From NCBI RefSeq assembly GCF_000715505.1, contig NZ_JHEH01000008.1, positions 62,001 through 126,000 on the forward strand: a stretch of 64,000 nt of DNA. Reading direction: 5' to 3'. The notes beneath the pieces are model-generated. The model saw only the letters and a list, made by a program, of their open reading frames with translations, had not been told where the DNA came from and made no database searches. The position numbers and the translations under genes were made by a program. Source of the DNA: Thioclava dalianensis (lineage in GTDB: Bacteria; Pseudomonadota; Alphaproteobacteria; Rhodobacterales; Rhodobacteraceae). Below, piece after piece: positions 1 to 8,393 of this stretch. Numbering within the stretch: the stretch's first letter is position 1; every line of letters starts with the position of its first letter.

Positions 1-12
1 GGAGGTGCGCTG

Positions 13-1170
13 ATGTCGGCCATTGCTGGACAGAAATCGCGCCTGACATGGGCGGTCAATATCTCGGTCGTGCTGCTTGTTGTGGCGTGGCTGGTGCCGA
101 CGGTGGGGCTCTTGGTCTCGTCTTTCCGCACCACCGATCAGATCAGCCAGTCGGGCTGGTGGGACGCGGCCTTCCCGGTGGAAAAGGCCTTTCGCGACCG
201 CGTCAGCGCGGATGGTGAGACCCAGAGCAACGGGCTCTATGTCCTGAGCGGCGATCTGCTGACCAATGGTCAGAACGCAGCCGATCTCAAACCGGGCACC
301 AAGATCAAGGCTTTTGGCACCTCGGGGATCAAGCCGGGCGCCTATAAGGCTGGTACAAGCGCCGATCTGGGCGACGGCGGGACACTGACGATCAATTCCG
401 ACGGCACTTATACTGCATCCAGCCCGACAAGCTTCGACGGCTCTGGCCCCCGGGTCTATTTCGAGGCCGAGCTGCCGCCTGCCTTCACGCTGGCCAATTA
501 CCGCGAGGTGCTGTTCTCGGACGGGATGGGACAGGCTTTTCTCAACACGCTCACCGTGACGATCCCGGCCACGATCATTCCGATCCTTGTTGCGGCATTC
601 GCGGCCTATGCGCTGGCATGGATGCAATTCCCGGGGCGGGGCTTGCTGATCGCCGCTGTGGTGGGGCTGCTGGTCGTGCCGTTGCAACTGGCGCTGGTGC
701 CGCTATTGCGGCTGCATCTGGAGATCGGGATCGGGCAGAGCTTCCTTGGGATCTGGCTCGCGCATACCGGCTTTGGCCTGCCGCTCGCGATTTACCTTTT
801 GCGCAATTACATGGTCGGCCTGCCGCGCGACATCATCGAAAGCGCGAAGGTCGATGGGGCCACCGATTTCCAGATTTTCATGAAGATCGTGCTGCCTTTG
901 TCATTCCCGGCGCTCGCTTCTTTTGCAATCTTCCAGTTTCTCTGGGTGTGGAACGATCTTTTGGTGGCCAAGGTGTTCTTGCCTGCCAATGACGGCTCCA
1001 AGGTGATGACCGTGAAGATCGCCGATGACCTGCTGGGCTCACGCGGGGGGGATTGGGGCATTCTGGCCGCCGCCGCCTTCGTGTCGATTGCCGTGCCGCT
1101 CTTGGTGTTCTTCTCGATGCAACGATATCTCGTTCGGGGCCTGCTGGCAGGCTCGGTGAAAGGCGGATGA
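13..1170 (+). CDS. aglG: Alpha-glucoside ABC transporter permease AglG
   Basis: Inner-membrane permease of a binding-protein-dependent carbohydrate importer. At 385 residues it is about 100 longer than a usual MalG-type permease. Residues ~16-38 form the first membrane helix. Residues ~55-165 are a hydrophilic, glycine- and aspartate-rich periplasmic insert (GDGGTLTINSDGTY lies within it). Five further helices follow, with the EAA-type loop 'ESAKVDGATDFQIF' that docks the ATPase. This insert is typical of AglG proteins. A Shine-Dalgarno GGAGG lies at the very start of the window. The stop overlaps the next start as ATGA, so aglG and aglA are translationally coupled. The partner permease and binding protein should lie upstream, outside the window. 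Confidence 0.93.
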   Translation: MSAIAGQKSRLTWAVNISVVLLVVAWLVPTVGLLVSSFRTTDQISQSGWWDAAFPVEKAFRDRVSADGETQSNGLYVLSGDLLTNGQNAADLKPGTKIKAFGTSGIKPGAYKAGTSADLGDGGTLTINSDGTYTASSPTSFDGSGPRVYFEAELPPAFTLANYREVLFSDGMGQAFLNTLTVTIPATIIPILVAAFAAYALAWMQFPGRGLLIAAVVGLLVVPLQLALVPLLRLHLEIGIGQSFLGIWLAHTGFGLPLAIYLLRNYMVGLPRDIIESAKVDGATDFQIFMKIVLPLSFPALASFAIFQFLWVWNDLLVAKVFLPANDGSKVMTVKIADDLLGSRGGDWGILAAAAFVSIAVPLLVFFSMQRYLVRGLLAGSVKGG

Positions 1171-2801
1171 TGAAGACTTTGACGAAACAGGAAGACTGGT
1201 GGCGCGGTGCGGTGATCTACCAGATCTATCCGCGCAGCTTCCAAGACAGCAATGGCGATGGGGTGGGCGATCTTCTGGGCATCGTGCGACGCCTGCCGCA
1301 TGTCGCAAGCCTTGGCGCGGATGCGGTCTGGATCTCGCCCTTCTTCACCTCGCCGATGAAGGATTTCGGCTATGATGTGAGCGATTACTGCGATGTCGAT
1401 CCGATGTTCGGCAATCTCGCAGATTTCGATCAGGTGATTGCCACGGCCCATGCGCTGGGGCTCAAGGTGATGATCGACCTCGTTCTGAGCCACACGTCAG
1501 ATCAGCATCCGTGGTTCCGTGAGAGCCGCACGAGCCGCGACAATCCCAAGGCCGATTGGTATGTCTGGGCCGATCCCAAGCCCGATGGCACGCCGCCCAA
1601 TAACTGGCTGTCGATCTTTGGCGGGTCGGGCTGGCACTGGGATGCCCGGCGCGAGCAGTATTACATGCATAATTTCCTCGTCTCGCAGCCCGATCTGAAC
1701 TTCCACAACCCGGAAGTGACGCAGGAATTGCTCAACGTGGCGCAGTTCTGGCTGGAGCGCGGCGTCGATGGCTTCCGCCTCGATACCGTCAATTTCTACA
1801 TGCATGACGAGCAGTTGCGCGACAATCCTCCGTTGCCGCCCGAAGAGCGCAACGACCAGACCGCGCCCAAGGTGAACCCCTACAATCACCAAAACCACAT
1901 CTACGACAAGAATAACCCCGAGAACCTGCGGTTCCTGCGCCGCCTGCGCACCTTGATGAACAATTACAACGCAGCCGCTGTGGGCGAGGTGGGCGACAGC
2001 CAGCGCGGGCTTGAGATCTTGGGCGAGTACACTTCCGGTGTCGATAAGATCCAGATGTCTTACGCGTTTGAGCTGCTCTCGGGCCATGAGCCGCTGAGTG
2101 CCGCCTTCATCCATGAGGTCTTCACCAAGGTCGCGAGCGCCGTGACCGAGGGCTGGATCTGCTGGGCCTATTCGAACCATGACGTGGAGCGCCATATCAG
2201 CCGCTGGGGGCTGACCCCGGCGGCCGCGCGTCTTTATACGACGCTGATGATGTGCATCCGGGGCTCGATCTGCCTCTATCAGGGCGAGGAGCTGGGGCTG
2301 CCCGAGGCCGAGCTGAGCTTTGAGGACCTGCAAGACCCTTACGGCAAGGAGTTCTGGCCGGAATTCAAGGGCCGCGATGGGTGCCGCACACCGATGGTCT
2401 GGGAGCGCGACGCGGCCTATGCGGGCTTTTCCGGGGCGCGCCCGTGGTTGCCGGTGCCCTCGCAACATCACAACCTCGCCGCCGATCAGGCCGAGCACGA
2501 TCCCGCATCGCTGCTTCATCACTATCGCCGCGCCATTGCGTTCCGGCGCAATCACAAGGTGCTGCGCGGCGGCGAGATGACGGATATGTACCAGTCGGGC
2601 AGCCTGCTGGTGTTCACACGCAAGGACGCCGATGAGACGATCCTGTGCTATTTCAACCTGTCCGACCAGCCGGTGAATGCCGCTGTGCCGCCGGGCAACT
2701 GGGTCACGATCGGGGGCGAGCTGGGCTCGATCCGGCCCATGTCCGACCACACGCTGCATCTGGGCCCGTGGCAACCAAGTATCCTGCATCTCGACGAATG
2801 A
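1167..2801 (+). CDS. aglA: Alpha-glucosidase, GH13 family (AglA)
   Basis: Cytoplasmic alpha-glucosidase that would hydrolyse alpha-glucosides imported by the neighbouring transporter. The protein has 544 residues. It has a GH13 barrel start (WWRGAVIYQIYPRSF), catalytic nucleophile Asp206 in GFRLDTVNF, acid Glu274 in VGEVGD, and transition-state Asp339 in SNHDVERH. The chosen ATG overlaps the aglG stop; a second ATG follows directly at 1170. An open frame extends further upstream inside aglG but has no family similarity. Family knowledge supports oligo-1,6-/alpha-glucosidase type activity; substrate preference (sucrose, maltose, trehalose) cannot be read from sequence alone. Confidence 0.94.
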   Translation: MMKTLTKQEDWWRGAVIYQIYPRSFQDSNGDGVGDLLGIVRRLPHVASLGADAVWISPFFTSPMKDFGYDVSDYCDVDPMFGNLADFDQVIATAHALGLKVMIDLVLSHTSDQHPWFRESRTSRDNPKADWYVWADPKPDGTPPNNWLSIFGGSGWHWDARREQYYMHNFLVSQPDLNFHNPEVTQELLNVAQFWLERGVDGFRLDTVNFYMHDEQLRDNPPLPPEERNDQTAPKVNPYNHQNHIYDKNNPENLRFLRRLRTLMNNYNAAAVGEVGDSQRGLEILGEYTSGVDKIQMSYAFELLSGHEPLSAAFIHEVFTKVASAVTEGWICWAYSNHDVERHISRWGLTPAAARLYTTLMMCIRGSICLYQGEELGLPEAELSFEDLQDPYGKEFWPEFKGRDGCRTPMVWERDAAYAGFSGARPWLPVPSQHHNLAADQAEHDPASLLHHYRRAIAFRRNHKVLRGGEMTDMYQSGSLLVFTRKDADETILCYFNLSDQPVNAAVPPGNWVTIGGELGSIRPMSDHTLHLGPWQPSILHLDE

Positions 2802-2820
2802 GAGGCAGAGGGGAGGAAGT

Positions 2821-3909
2821 ATGGCCGATCTGAAACTGCGCGATATCGCGAAATCCTATGGCGAGGTGAATGTTCTCAAGGACATTGATCTCGACATTAA
2901 AGCGGGCGAGCTGATCGTCTTTGTCGGCCCGTCGGGCTGTGGCAAATCCACGCTTTTGCGGATGATCGCAGGGCTGGAAAAGATCACCGGGGGCGATCTT
3001 GAGATCGACGGGGTGCGCGTGAATGACGTGCCGCCCGCGAACCGCGGGATCGCGATGGTGTTCCAATCCTATGCGCTCTACCCGCATATGACGGTGCGCG
3101 ACAACATGGCGTTTGCGCTCAAGATCGCCAAGCAGAGCAAGGACGAGATCAACGCGGCGGTCGAGAAGGCCGCCAAGATGCTGCAGCTGACCGAATATCT
3201 CGACCGTCTGCCCAAGGCGCTCTCTGGCGGGCAACGCCAGCGGGTGGCCATCGGGCGCGCGATCGTGCGCGATCCCAAGGTCTTTCTCTTCGACGAGCCG
3301 CTCTCGAACTTGGACGCGGCTTTGCGCGTCGCGACCCGGATTGAAATCGCCCAGCTCAAGGAGAGCATGCCCGATCGCACGATGATCTATGTCACCCACG
3401 ATCAGGTCGAGGCGATGACGCTGGCCTCGCGTATTGTCGTGCTGGCCAATAAAGGCATCGCGCAGGTCGGCACGCCGCTCGATCTGTATGAGCGGCCCGA
3501 GAACGAGTTTGTGGCGCAGTTCATCGGTAGCCCGGCGATGAACCTGATCCCCGGTGAGATTACCGCAACCGGCGCGCTGAGCGAGGTGACGCTGGAAAAT
3601 GGCGTGAAGGCCCATTCCAGCGTGCCCACTCGCGATGAGGATCTGGGGCGCAAGGTGAATATCGGCGTGCGGCCCGAGGATTTCAAACCGGCTGGGGCCG
3701 CGGATAGCTGCTTTACCGGCAAGGTCGCGATCACCGAGAAGCTGGGCGAAGTCACGCTGTTGTATTTCGAGCCGCAAGGCGGGCGCGAGGCGGTGATTGC
3801 GAAGCTGCCGGGCGTTCATAACGGGCTGCGTGGCACAAGCGTCACGCTCTCCGCTGACCCCGACAAGATTCATCTCTTTGCCGACGGTCGGTCGCTTCTT
3901 TACCGCTGA
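2821..3909 (+). CDS. aglK: Sugar ABC transporter ATP-binding protein AglK (MalK/UgpC type)
   Basis: ATPase subunit energising the alpha-glucoside importer, 362 residues. Walker [10 protein letters not shown] is at residues 36-44, signature [14 protein letters not shown] and Walker [15 protein letters not shown] follow, and the switch histidine is in [15 protein letters not shown]-terminal TOBE/OB domain follows, as in MalK. The start at 2821 is preceded by GGGAGGAAGT, a strong ribosome site 19 bases after the aglA stop. It is the last gene of the agl operon. A second, similar ATPase is found at 62022-63020 on the other strand. Confidence 0.94.
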   Translation: MADLKLRDIAKSYGEVNVLKDIDLDIKAGELIVFVGPSGCGKSTLLRMIAGLEKITGGDLEIDGVRVNDVPPANRGIAMVFQSYALYPHMTVRDNMAFALKIAKQSKDEINAAVEKAAKMLQLTEYLDRLPKALSGGQRQRVAIGRAIVRDPKVFLFDEPLSNLDAALRVATRIEIAQLKESMPDRTMIYVTHDQVEAMTLASRIVVLANKGIAQVGTPLDLYERPENEFVAQFIGSPAMNLIPGEITATGALSEVTLENGVKAHSSVPTRDEDLGRKVNIGVRPEDFKPAGAADSCFTGKVAITEKLGEVTLLYFEPQGGREAVIAKLPGVHNGLRGTSVTLSADPDKIHLFADGRSLLYR

Positions 3910-3979
3910 TGTCGCAAGCGGGCGATGCGCATGTGCGCGTGGCGGCTAGGGTCAGACCAATGCAATGGCGGAGGCGATC

Positions 3980-5536
3980 ATGGCCGATTCGGAACTGGGC
4001 GAACGGGTGACGCGGCGTGCACGCGGTGGCGGCGGGGCGGCTCGGCGCGCCGAGCGCACCGCCGTGCGCTTCGAATTTGCGCGCTATATCGAGCGCAATA
4101 TTCCCAATCTTGAGATCCTCAACGAAGAGGCGCTCCAGATCATCGAGACCAATGCCGAGACGGTATTGGCCGAGATCGGCGTCAATTTCGTCGAGAACCC
4201 GGAGGCGCTGGAGCTGTGGCGCGAGGCGGGGGCAGAGATTGATGGCGAGCGTGTGCGGATCCCGCGCGGGCTGGCGCGCAAGCTCTGTGCCACAGCGCCC
4301 AGCCAGTTCACGCAGGTCGCGCGCAACCCCGAGCGCAATGTTGAGATCGGCGGGCGCAATCTGGTGCTGGCCCCGGTCTATGGCCCTCCCTTCGTGCGCG
4401 ACAGCGCCAATGGCCGCCGCTATGCCACGATCTCCGATTTCCGGAATTTCGTGAAGCTGGGGCAGATGTCGAAATGGCTGCATCATTCGGGCGGCACCGT
4501 TTGCGAGCCGACAGATGTGGCCGTCAACAAGCGCCATCTCGACATGCTCCACGCGCATATGACTTTGTCGGACAAGCCCTATATGGGCTCTGTGACCGAG
4601 CCGTCGCGCGCGGCTGACTCCGTCGAGATGTCGAAAATTCTCTTTGGCGATCAGTTCGTTGATGAGAATACGGTGATGACCTCGCTGATCAATATCAACT
4701 CGCCTTTGACCTTTGACGGCACGATGATGGGCGCGCTTGAGATCTATGCGCGCGCAGGTCAGGCCTGCATCATCTCGCCCTTCATTGTGGGCGGGGCGAT
4801 GGCGCCGGTCACGGTGGCGGGCACGCTCACGCAGGTGCTGGCCGAGGTGCTTGCGGGCGTGGCCTATTCCCAGCTCGTGCGGCCCGGCGCGCCGGTGATC
4901 TTCGGCGCTTTCGTGACTTCGATCGACATGAATTCTGGCGCGCCGACCTTTGGCACGCCGGAGGCCGCGCAGATCACCCTCGGCGCAGGCCAGCTGGCCC
5001 GGCGTCTGGGGTTGCCCTATCGCTCGGCCGGTGGCTTCACCGGCTCGAAACTGCCCGATGCGCAGGCGGCCTATGAAAGCGCCAACACGCTCAACACGGG
5101 CCTGCTCGCAGGCGTGAACTTCATGCTGCATTCCTGCGGCTGGCTGGAGGGGGGTCTGGTTTCGTCCTACGAGAAATTCGTGATGGATGCCGATCAGCTT
5201 GGATATATTCACAAGCTTGCCGCCGGTATCGCGATGGATGAGAACGCGCAGGCGATGGAGGCGATCCGCGAAGTGGGTCCGGGCGGGCATTACCTTGGCT
5301 GCGCCCATACGCAGAACAACTACCTCGAGGCCTTCTGGCGCACCAATCTGTTGGACTATCGCCCCTTCGAGACCTGGGACGAGCAGGGCGCGCCCGACAC
5401 GATGGCGCTCGCCGAAAAGCGCGTGGCCAAGCTCTTGGGGGATTACCAAGCGCCCGCGCTCGATCCAAGCACCGCCGAGGCGCTCGACGCCTATGTCGCG
5501 CAGAAGAAGGCCGCCGTGCCCGACGCCTTCCTCTAG
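3980..5536 (+). CDS. Trimethylamine methyltransferase family protein (MttB-like, non-pyrrolysine)
   Basis: Member of the MttB superfamily of corrinoid-dependent methyltransferases, which move a methyl group from a quaternary or tertiary amine to a corrinoid protein. The 518-residue reading frame has no in-frame amber codon, so it lacks the pyrrolysine of archaeal MttB. Non-pyrrolysine relatives include the glycine betaine methyltransferase MtgB, but the substrate here is unknown. The start at 3980 is supported by GGAGG about 6 bases upstream; an in-frame ATG at 3965 is an alternative. The N-terminus is Arg/Gly/Ala-rich (residues ~10-25). No corrinoid protein or second methyltransferase is adjacent. 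Confidence 0.85.
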   Translation: MADSELGERVTRRARGGGGAARRAERTAVRFEFARYIERNIPNLEILNEEALQIIETNAETVLAEIGVNFVENPEALELWREAGAEIDGERVRIPRGLARKLCATAPSQFTQVARNPERNVEIGGRNLVLAPVYGPPFVRDSANGRRYATISDFRNFVKLGQMSKWLHHSGGTVCEPTDVAVNKRHLDMLHAHMTLSDKPYMGSVTEPSRAADSVEMSKILFGDQFVDENTVMTSLININSPLTFDGTMMGALEIYARAGQACIISPFIVGGAMAPVTVAGTLTQVLAEVLAGVAYSQLVRPGAPVIFGAFVTSIDMNSGAPTFGTPEAAQITLGAGQLARRLGLPYRSAGGFTGSKLPDAQAAYESANTLNTGLLAGVNFMLHSCGWLEGGLVSSYEKFVMDADQLGYIHKLAAGIAMDENAQAMEAIREVGPGGHYLGCAHTQNNYLEAFWRTNLLDYRPFETWDEQGAPDTMALAEKRVAKLLGDYQAPALDPSTAEALDAYVAQKKAAVPDAFL

Positions 5537-5556
5537 GCGCATTCTCATCGCGCAGC

Positions 5557-5587
5557 GGGGGCAGGGGCCGGTCAGGCTCTTGCCCCC
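5557..5587 (+). terminator. Weak hairpin after the MttB-like gene
   Basis: A 7-bp perfect stem (GGGGGCA / TGCCCCC) encloses a 17-base GC-rich loop, 20 bases after the mttB-like stop. No T-run follows, so it is only a possible terminator or a transcript-stabilising structure. Confidence 0.3.
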
Positions 5588-5638
5588 AAGCCGGGCGCGG
5601 CCTAGTTTGCCGCCAATCACAGCCGCCCGGAGACCGCT

Positions 5639-6858
5639 ATGAGCCAAAAACGCAACATTTTCGAAGAGGTCGGAGAGACGAGCGCCAGCACCCGCGCCGC
5701 GGCGCAGGGCGGGATGATCGACGCCAAGCCGCGCGGGGCGCGTCGCAGCATTCGGATCTGGCTCTTTATCCTCTTCGCGCTGGTCGTGGCGATGATCGCG
5801 GTGGGCGGTGCCACGCGTCTGACCGATAGCGGTCTGTCGATCACCGAATGGAAGCCGATCTCCGGGGCGATCCCGCCGATGAACATGGCGGATTGGCAGG
5901 GGGAATTTGCCAATTACAAGCAAAGCCCGCAATTCGAATATCTCAATCCGAACATGACCTTGAGCGAGAATTTGCCAATTACAAGCAAAGCCCGCAATTC
6001 GAATATCTCAATCCGAACATGACCTTGAGCGAGTTCAAGGGGATCTTCTGGTGGGAATGGGGCCACCGCCAACTGGGGCGCACGATCGGTCTCGTGTGGT
6101 TCGTGGGCTTTGTCTTCTTCTGGCTCACCAAAAAGATCCCGCCGGGCTGGTGGGGGCGGCTGTTCAGCCTTGGCATTCTTGGTGGGCTGCAAGGGGCGAT
6201 TGGCTGGTGGATGGTCGCATCGGGCCTGACCGGGCGGATGACCTCGGTCGCCTCTTATCGGCTGGCGACTCATCTGGGGCTCGCCTTTATCATCCTCGGT
6301 TTGATCGCGTGGTTCGCCTTCCAGCTTGGCCGACCGCAGGCACAGCTGTTACAGGCGCGTAGGCTGTCGGAGAAGCGCCTCACGCATCTGGGCACAGTGA
6401 TGATCGGGCTGGTCTTCGTGCAGATCCTCTTGGGCGCGCTGACCGCCGGGATCGATGCCGGGCTCGCCTTCCCGACATGGCCCTCAATGAACGGGCAGTT
6501 CCTGCCCTCTGAGAGTTTCGATTTCACGCCTCTATGGCGCAACTTCTTTGAAAACCCTGCGCTGGTGCAGTTCAACCACCGTATGGTGGCCTATCTGGTG
6601 TTCTTCATCGGACTTTATTCGGCATGGCGGGCGCGCAGCTCTGCGCATCAATCGACTCGTCAGGCCTTTGCGATGATGGGGGCAATGATCGTGGTGCAGC
6701 TGTTGCTGGGCATCACCACCGCACTTGATCTGGTGCATTACTGGTGGCTCGGCTCGATCCACCAGCTGGGCGCCGTTGTAACCTGGGTCTTGGTGATCCG
6801 CGCCCGTCACATGGCGCGTTTCCCGATGGTCCGGTCCATTCGGGAGGGACGAGCATGA
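5639..6858 (+). pseudogene. ctaA: Heme A synthase (COX15/CtaA), frameshifted by a 65-bp tandem duplication
   Basis: Heme A synthase converts heme O to heme A for aa3-type cytochrome oxidase in the inner membrane. The N-terminal part (5639-6022) holds helix 1 and [16 protein letters not shown]. The rest continues in another frame through WEWGHRQLGR, FNHRMVAYLVF and IHQLGAVVTWV, which carry the heme-ligand histidines. Between them lies a perfect 65-bp tandem duplication. Because 65 is not a multiple of 3, it breaks the frame. Deleting one copy gives exactly 385 codons (384 residues), a normal COX15 length. As written, frame 1 stops at 6020-6022 (TGA), overlapping an ATG at 6019 in the downstream frame. 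The gene is either disrupted or misassembled. Confidence 0.92.
5903..6033. repeat. 65-bp perfect tandem duplication inside ctaA
   Basis: Bases 5903-5967 recur as 5968-6032, with the match running one base further (66 identical positions at an offset of 65). The unit encodes the residues around [20 protein letters not shown]. There are no mismatches, implying a very recent event, slippage between short GA-rich ends, or an assembly error. Confidence 0.97.
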
Positions 6859-8321
6859 GCGCGTTTGACGAACTGGTTGCGCATCAGCGCGAAACCGAGG
6901 CGCTGGGAAATATCGCGGGCCTTCTGAGCTGGGATCAGGAAGTGATGATGCCGCGCGGGGCGGCCGATCAGCGCTCTGAGGAGATGGCAGCGATTGAAAG
7001 CGTGCTGCATGCGCGCCGCACCGATCCGCGCATTGCGGACTGGCTGGCGCGCGCGGAGGCGCGCGATGAGGCGGGCGGGCGGATGCTCGATCTGATCGCG
7101 CATAGCTACAACCGCAGCACCCGCATCCCGGCGCGGCTGGCCACCGAGCTTGCGCGGCTCACCTCGCTGAGCCAGGGGATCTGGGCCGAGGCGCGCGCCA
7201 ATGAGGATGCGACCGCCTTCCTGCCCACGCTCGAGGAGGTCGTGCGGCTCAAGCGCGAAGAGGCGGCGGCGGTGTCCGAGGGCAACCTCTATGACGCGCT
7301 GCTCGATGACTATGAGGCAGGCGCTACCGCCAAGGAGCTGGGCGCGATGTTTGATCGGATGCGCGGACCGCTGGTGGCCCTGCGCGACCGGGTTCTGGGC
7401 TCGGATGTGCGCCCCGAGCCGCTCGATATGGTGTTTCCCGAAAATGCCCAGCTGCGGCTGGCGCGGATCTGCGCGAGCGCCTTTGGCTATGACTGGACGC
7501 GCGGGCGGCTGGATATGTCGGTGCATCCGTTCTCCTCGGGTGGCGGAGATGACGCCCGGATCACGACCCGGATTTCGGAGAGCGAGCCCTTCGGCAATAT
7601 CTATTCCACGATCCACGAGGTCGGCCACGCGACCTACGAGCAGGCGATTGATCCGGCCTACCGCTTCACCCCGCTGGGGCGTGGCGTCTCGATGGGCGTG
7701 CATGAAAGCCAAAGCCGGATCTGCGAGAACCAGCTTGGCCGCTCGGCCCCTTTCACCGGCTGGCTACATGGTCGCATGACCGACGCCTATGGCGATCTTG
7801 GCATTGATGAGGTTGCCTTCCACGCCTTGGTGAACCGGGTCGAGATGGGTTTCATCCGCACCGAGAGCGACGAGCTGAACTACAATCTCCACATCATGCT
7901 GCGCTTCGATCTGGAGCGGGATCTGATCTCGGGCAAGCTGGAAGTGGCAGATCTGGAAGAGGCGTGGAACACACGCTTTGAGCAGGATTTCGGCGTGAAA
8001 GTCAGCAAGCCCAGCCAAGGCTTCTTGCAAGACGTGCACTGGTCGCTGGGCCTGTTTGGCTATTTTCCGACCTATGCGCTTGGCAATGTCTATGCGGGTT
8101 GTCTCAATCAGGCGATGCGCGCGGCCACGCCGGGTATTGATGCGGGGCTTGCGCAAGGCGATGCGAGCGCGGCGAAGGGCTGGCTCGACAGCCATGTCCG
8201 GCAGTTCGGCGGCCTGCGCCCGCCGCGTGAGACCATCACCTATGCCTGTGGCTTTACGCCCAGCGAAGCGCCGCTTCTGGCCTATCTGACCGAGAAGTTC
8301 GAAGCGATTTACCGGCTGTAA
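6855..8321 (+). CDS. Carboxypeptidase Taq family metallopeptidase (M32)
   Basis: Cytoplasmic zinc metallocarboxypeptidase that removes C-terminal residues from peptides. The 488 residues match the usual M32 length. The zinc site HEVGH is at residues 254-258 and the third ligand Glu284 is in HESQSR, as in Thermus and Pyrococcus enzymes. The start overlaps the ctaA stop as ATGA and is preceded by CGGGAGGGACG, so the two genes are co-transcribed. A frameshift in ctaA could reduce coupled translation of this gene, although its own ribosome site is strong. Confidence 0.93.
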   Translation: MSAFDELVAHQRETEALGNIAGLLSWDQEVMMPRGAADQRSEEMAAIESVLHARRTDPRIADWLARAEARDEAGGRMLDLIAHSYNRSTRIPARLATELARLTSLSQGIWAEARANEDATAFLPTLEEVVRLKREEAAAVSEGNLYDALLDDYEAGATAKELGAMFDRMRGPLVALRDRVLGSDVRPEPLDMVFPENAQLRLARICASAFGYDWTRGRLDMSVHPFSSGGGDDARITTRISESEPFGNIYSTIHEVGHATYEQAIDPAYRFTPLGRGVSMGVHESQSRICENQLGRSAPFTGWLHGRMTDAYGDLGIDEVAFHALVNRVEMGFIRTESDELNYNLHIMLRFDLERDLISGKLEVADLEEAWNTRFEQDFGVKVSKPSQGFLQDVHWSLGLFGYFPTYALGNVYAGCLNQAMRAATPGIDAGLAQGDASAAKGWLDSHVRQFGGLRPPRETITYACGFTPSEAPLLAYLTEKFEAIYRL

Positions 8322-8342
8322 CCTTCGCGGGGCTCGGGCATA

Positions 8343-8379
8343 AAAAAAGGCGCGCAAGCCATTGGCTGCGCGCCTTTTT
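8343..8379. terminator. Bidirectional intrinsic terminator
   Basis: Stem AAAAAGGCGCGCA / TGCGCGCCTTTTT with a short inner AGCC/GGCT pairing. It has A- and T-runs on both sides and lies between the convergent M32 peptidase and aldolase genes. Confidence 0.88.
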
Positions 8380-8393
8380 CATCTCTCGTGATT

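Noticed and set aside
3842-5932. Long minus-strand open frame (~696 codons) opposite aglK, the MttB-like gene and ctaA
   Set aside because: It lies antisense to well-supported genes, is rich in Arg, His, Ala and Gly, and has no motif. High GC with strong codon bias leaves the opposite strand free of stops.
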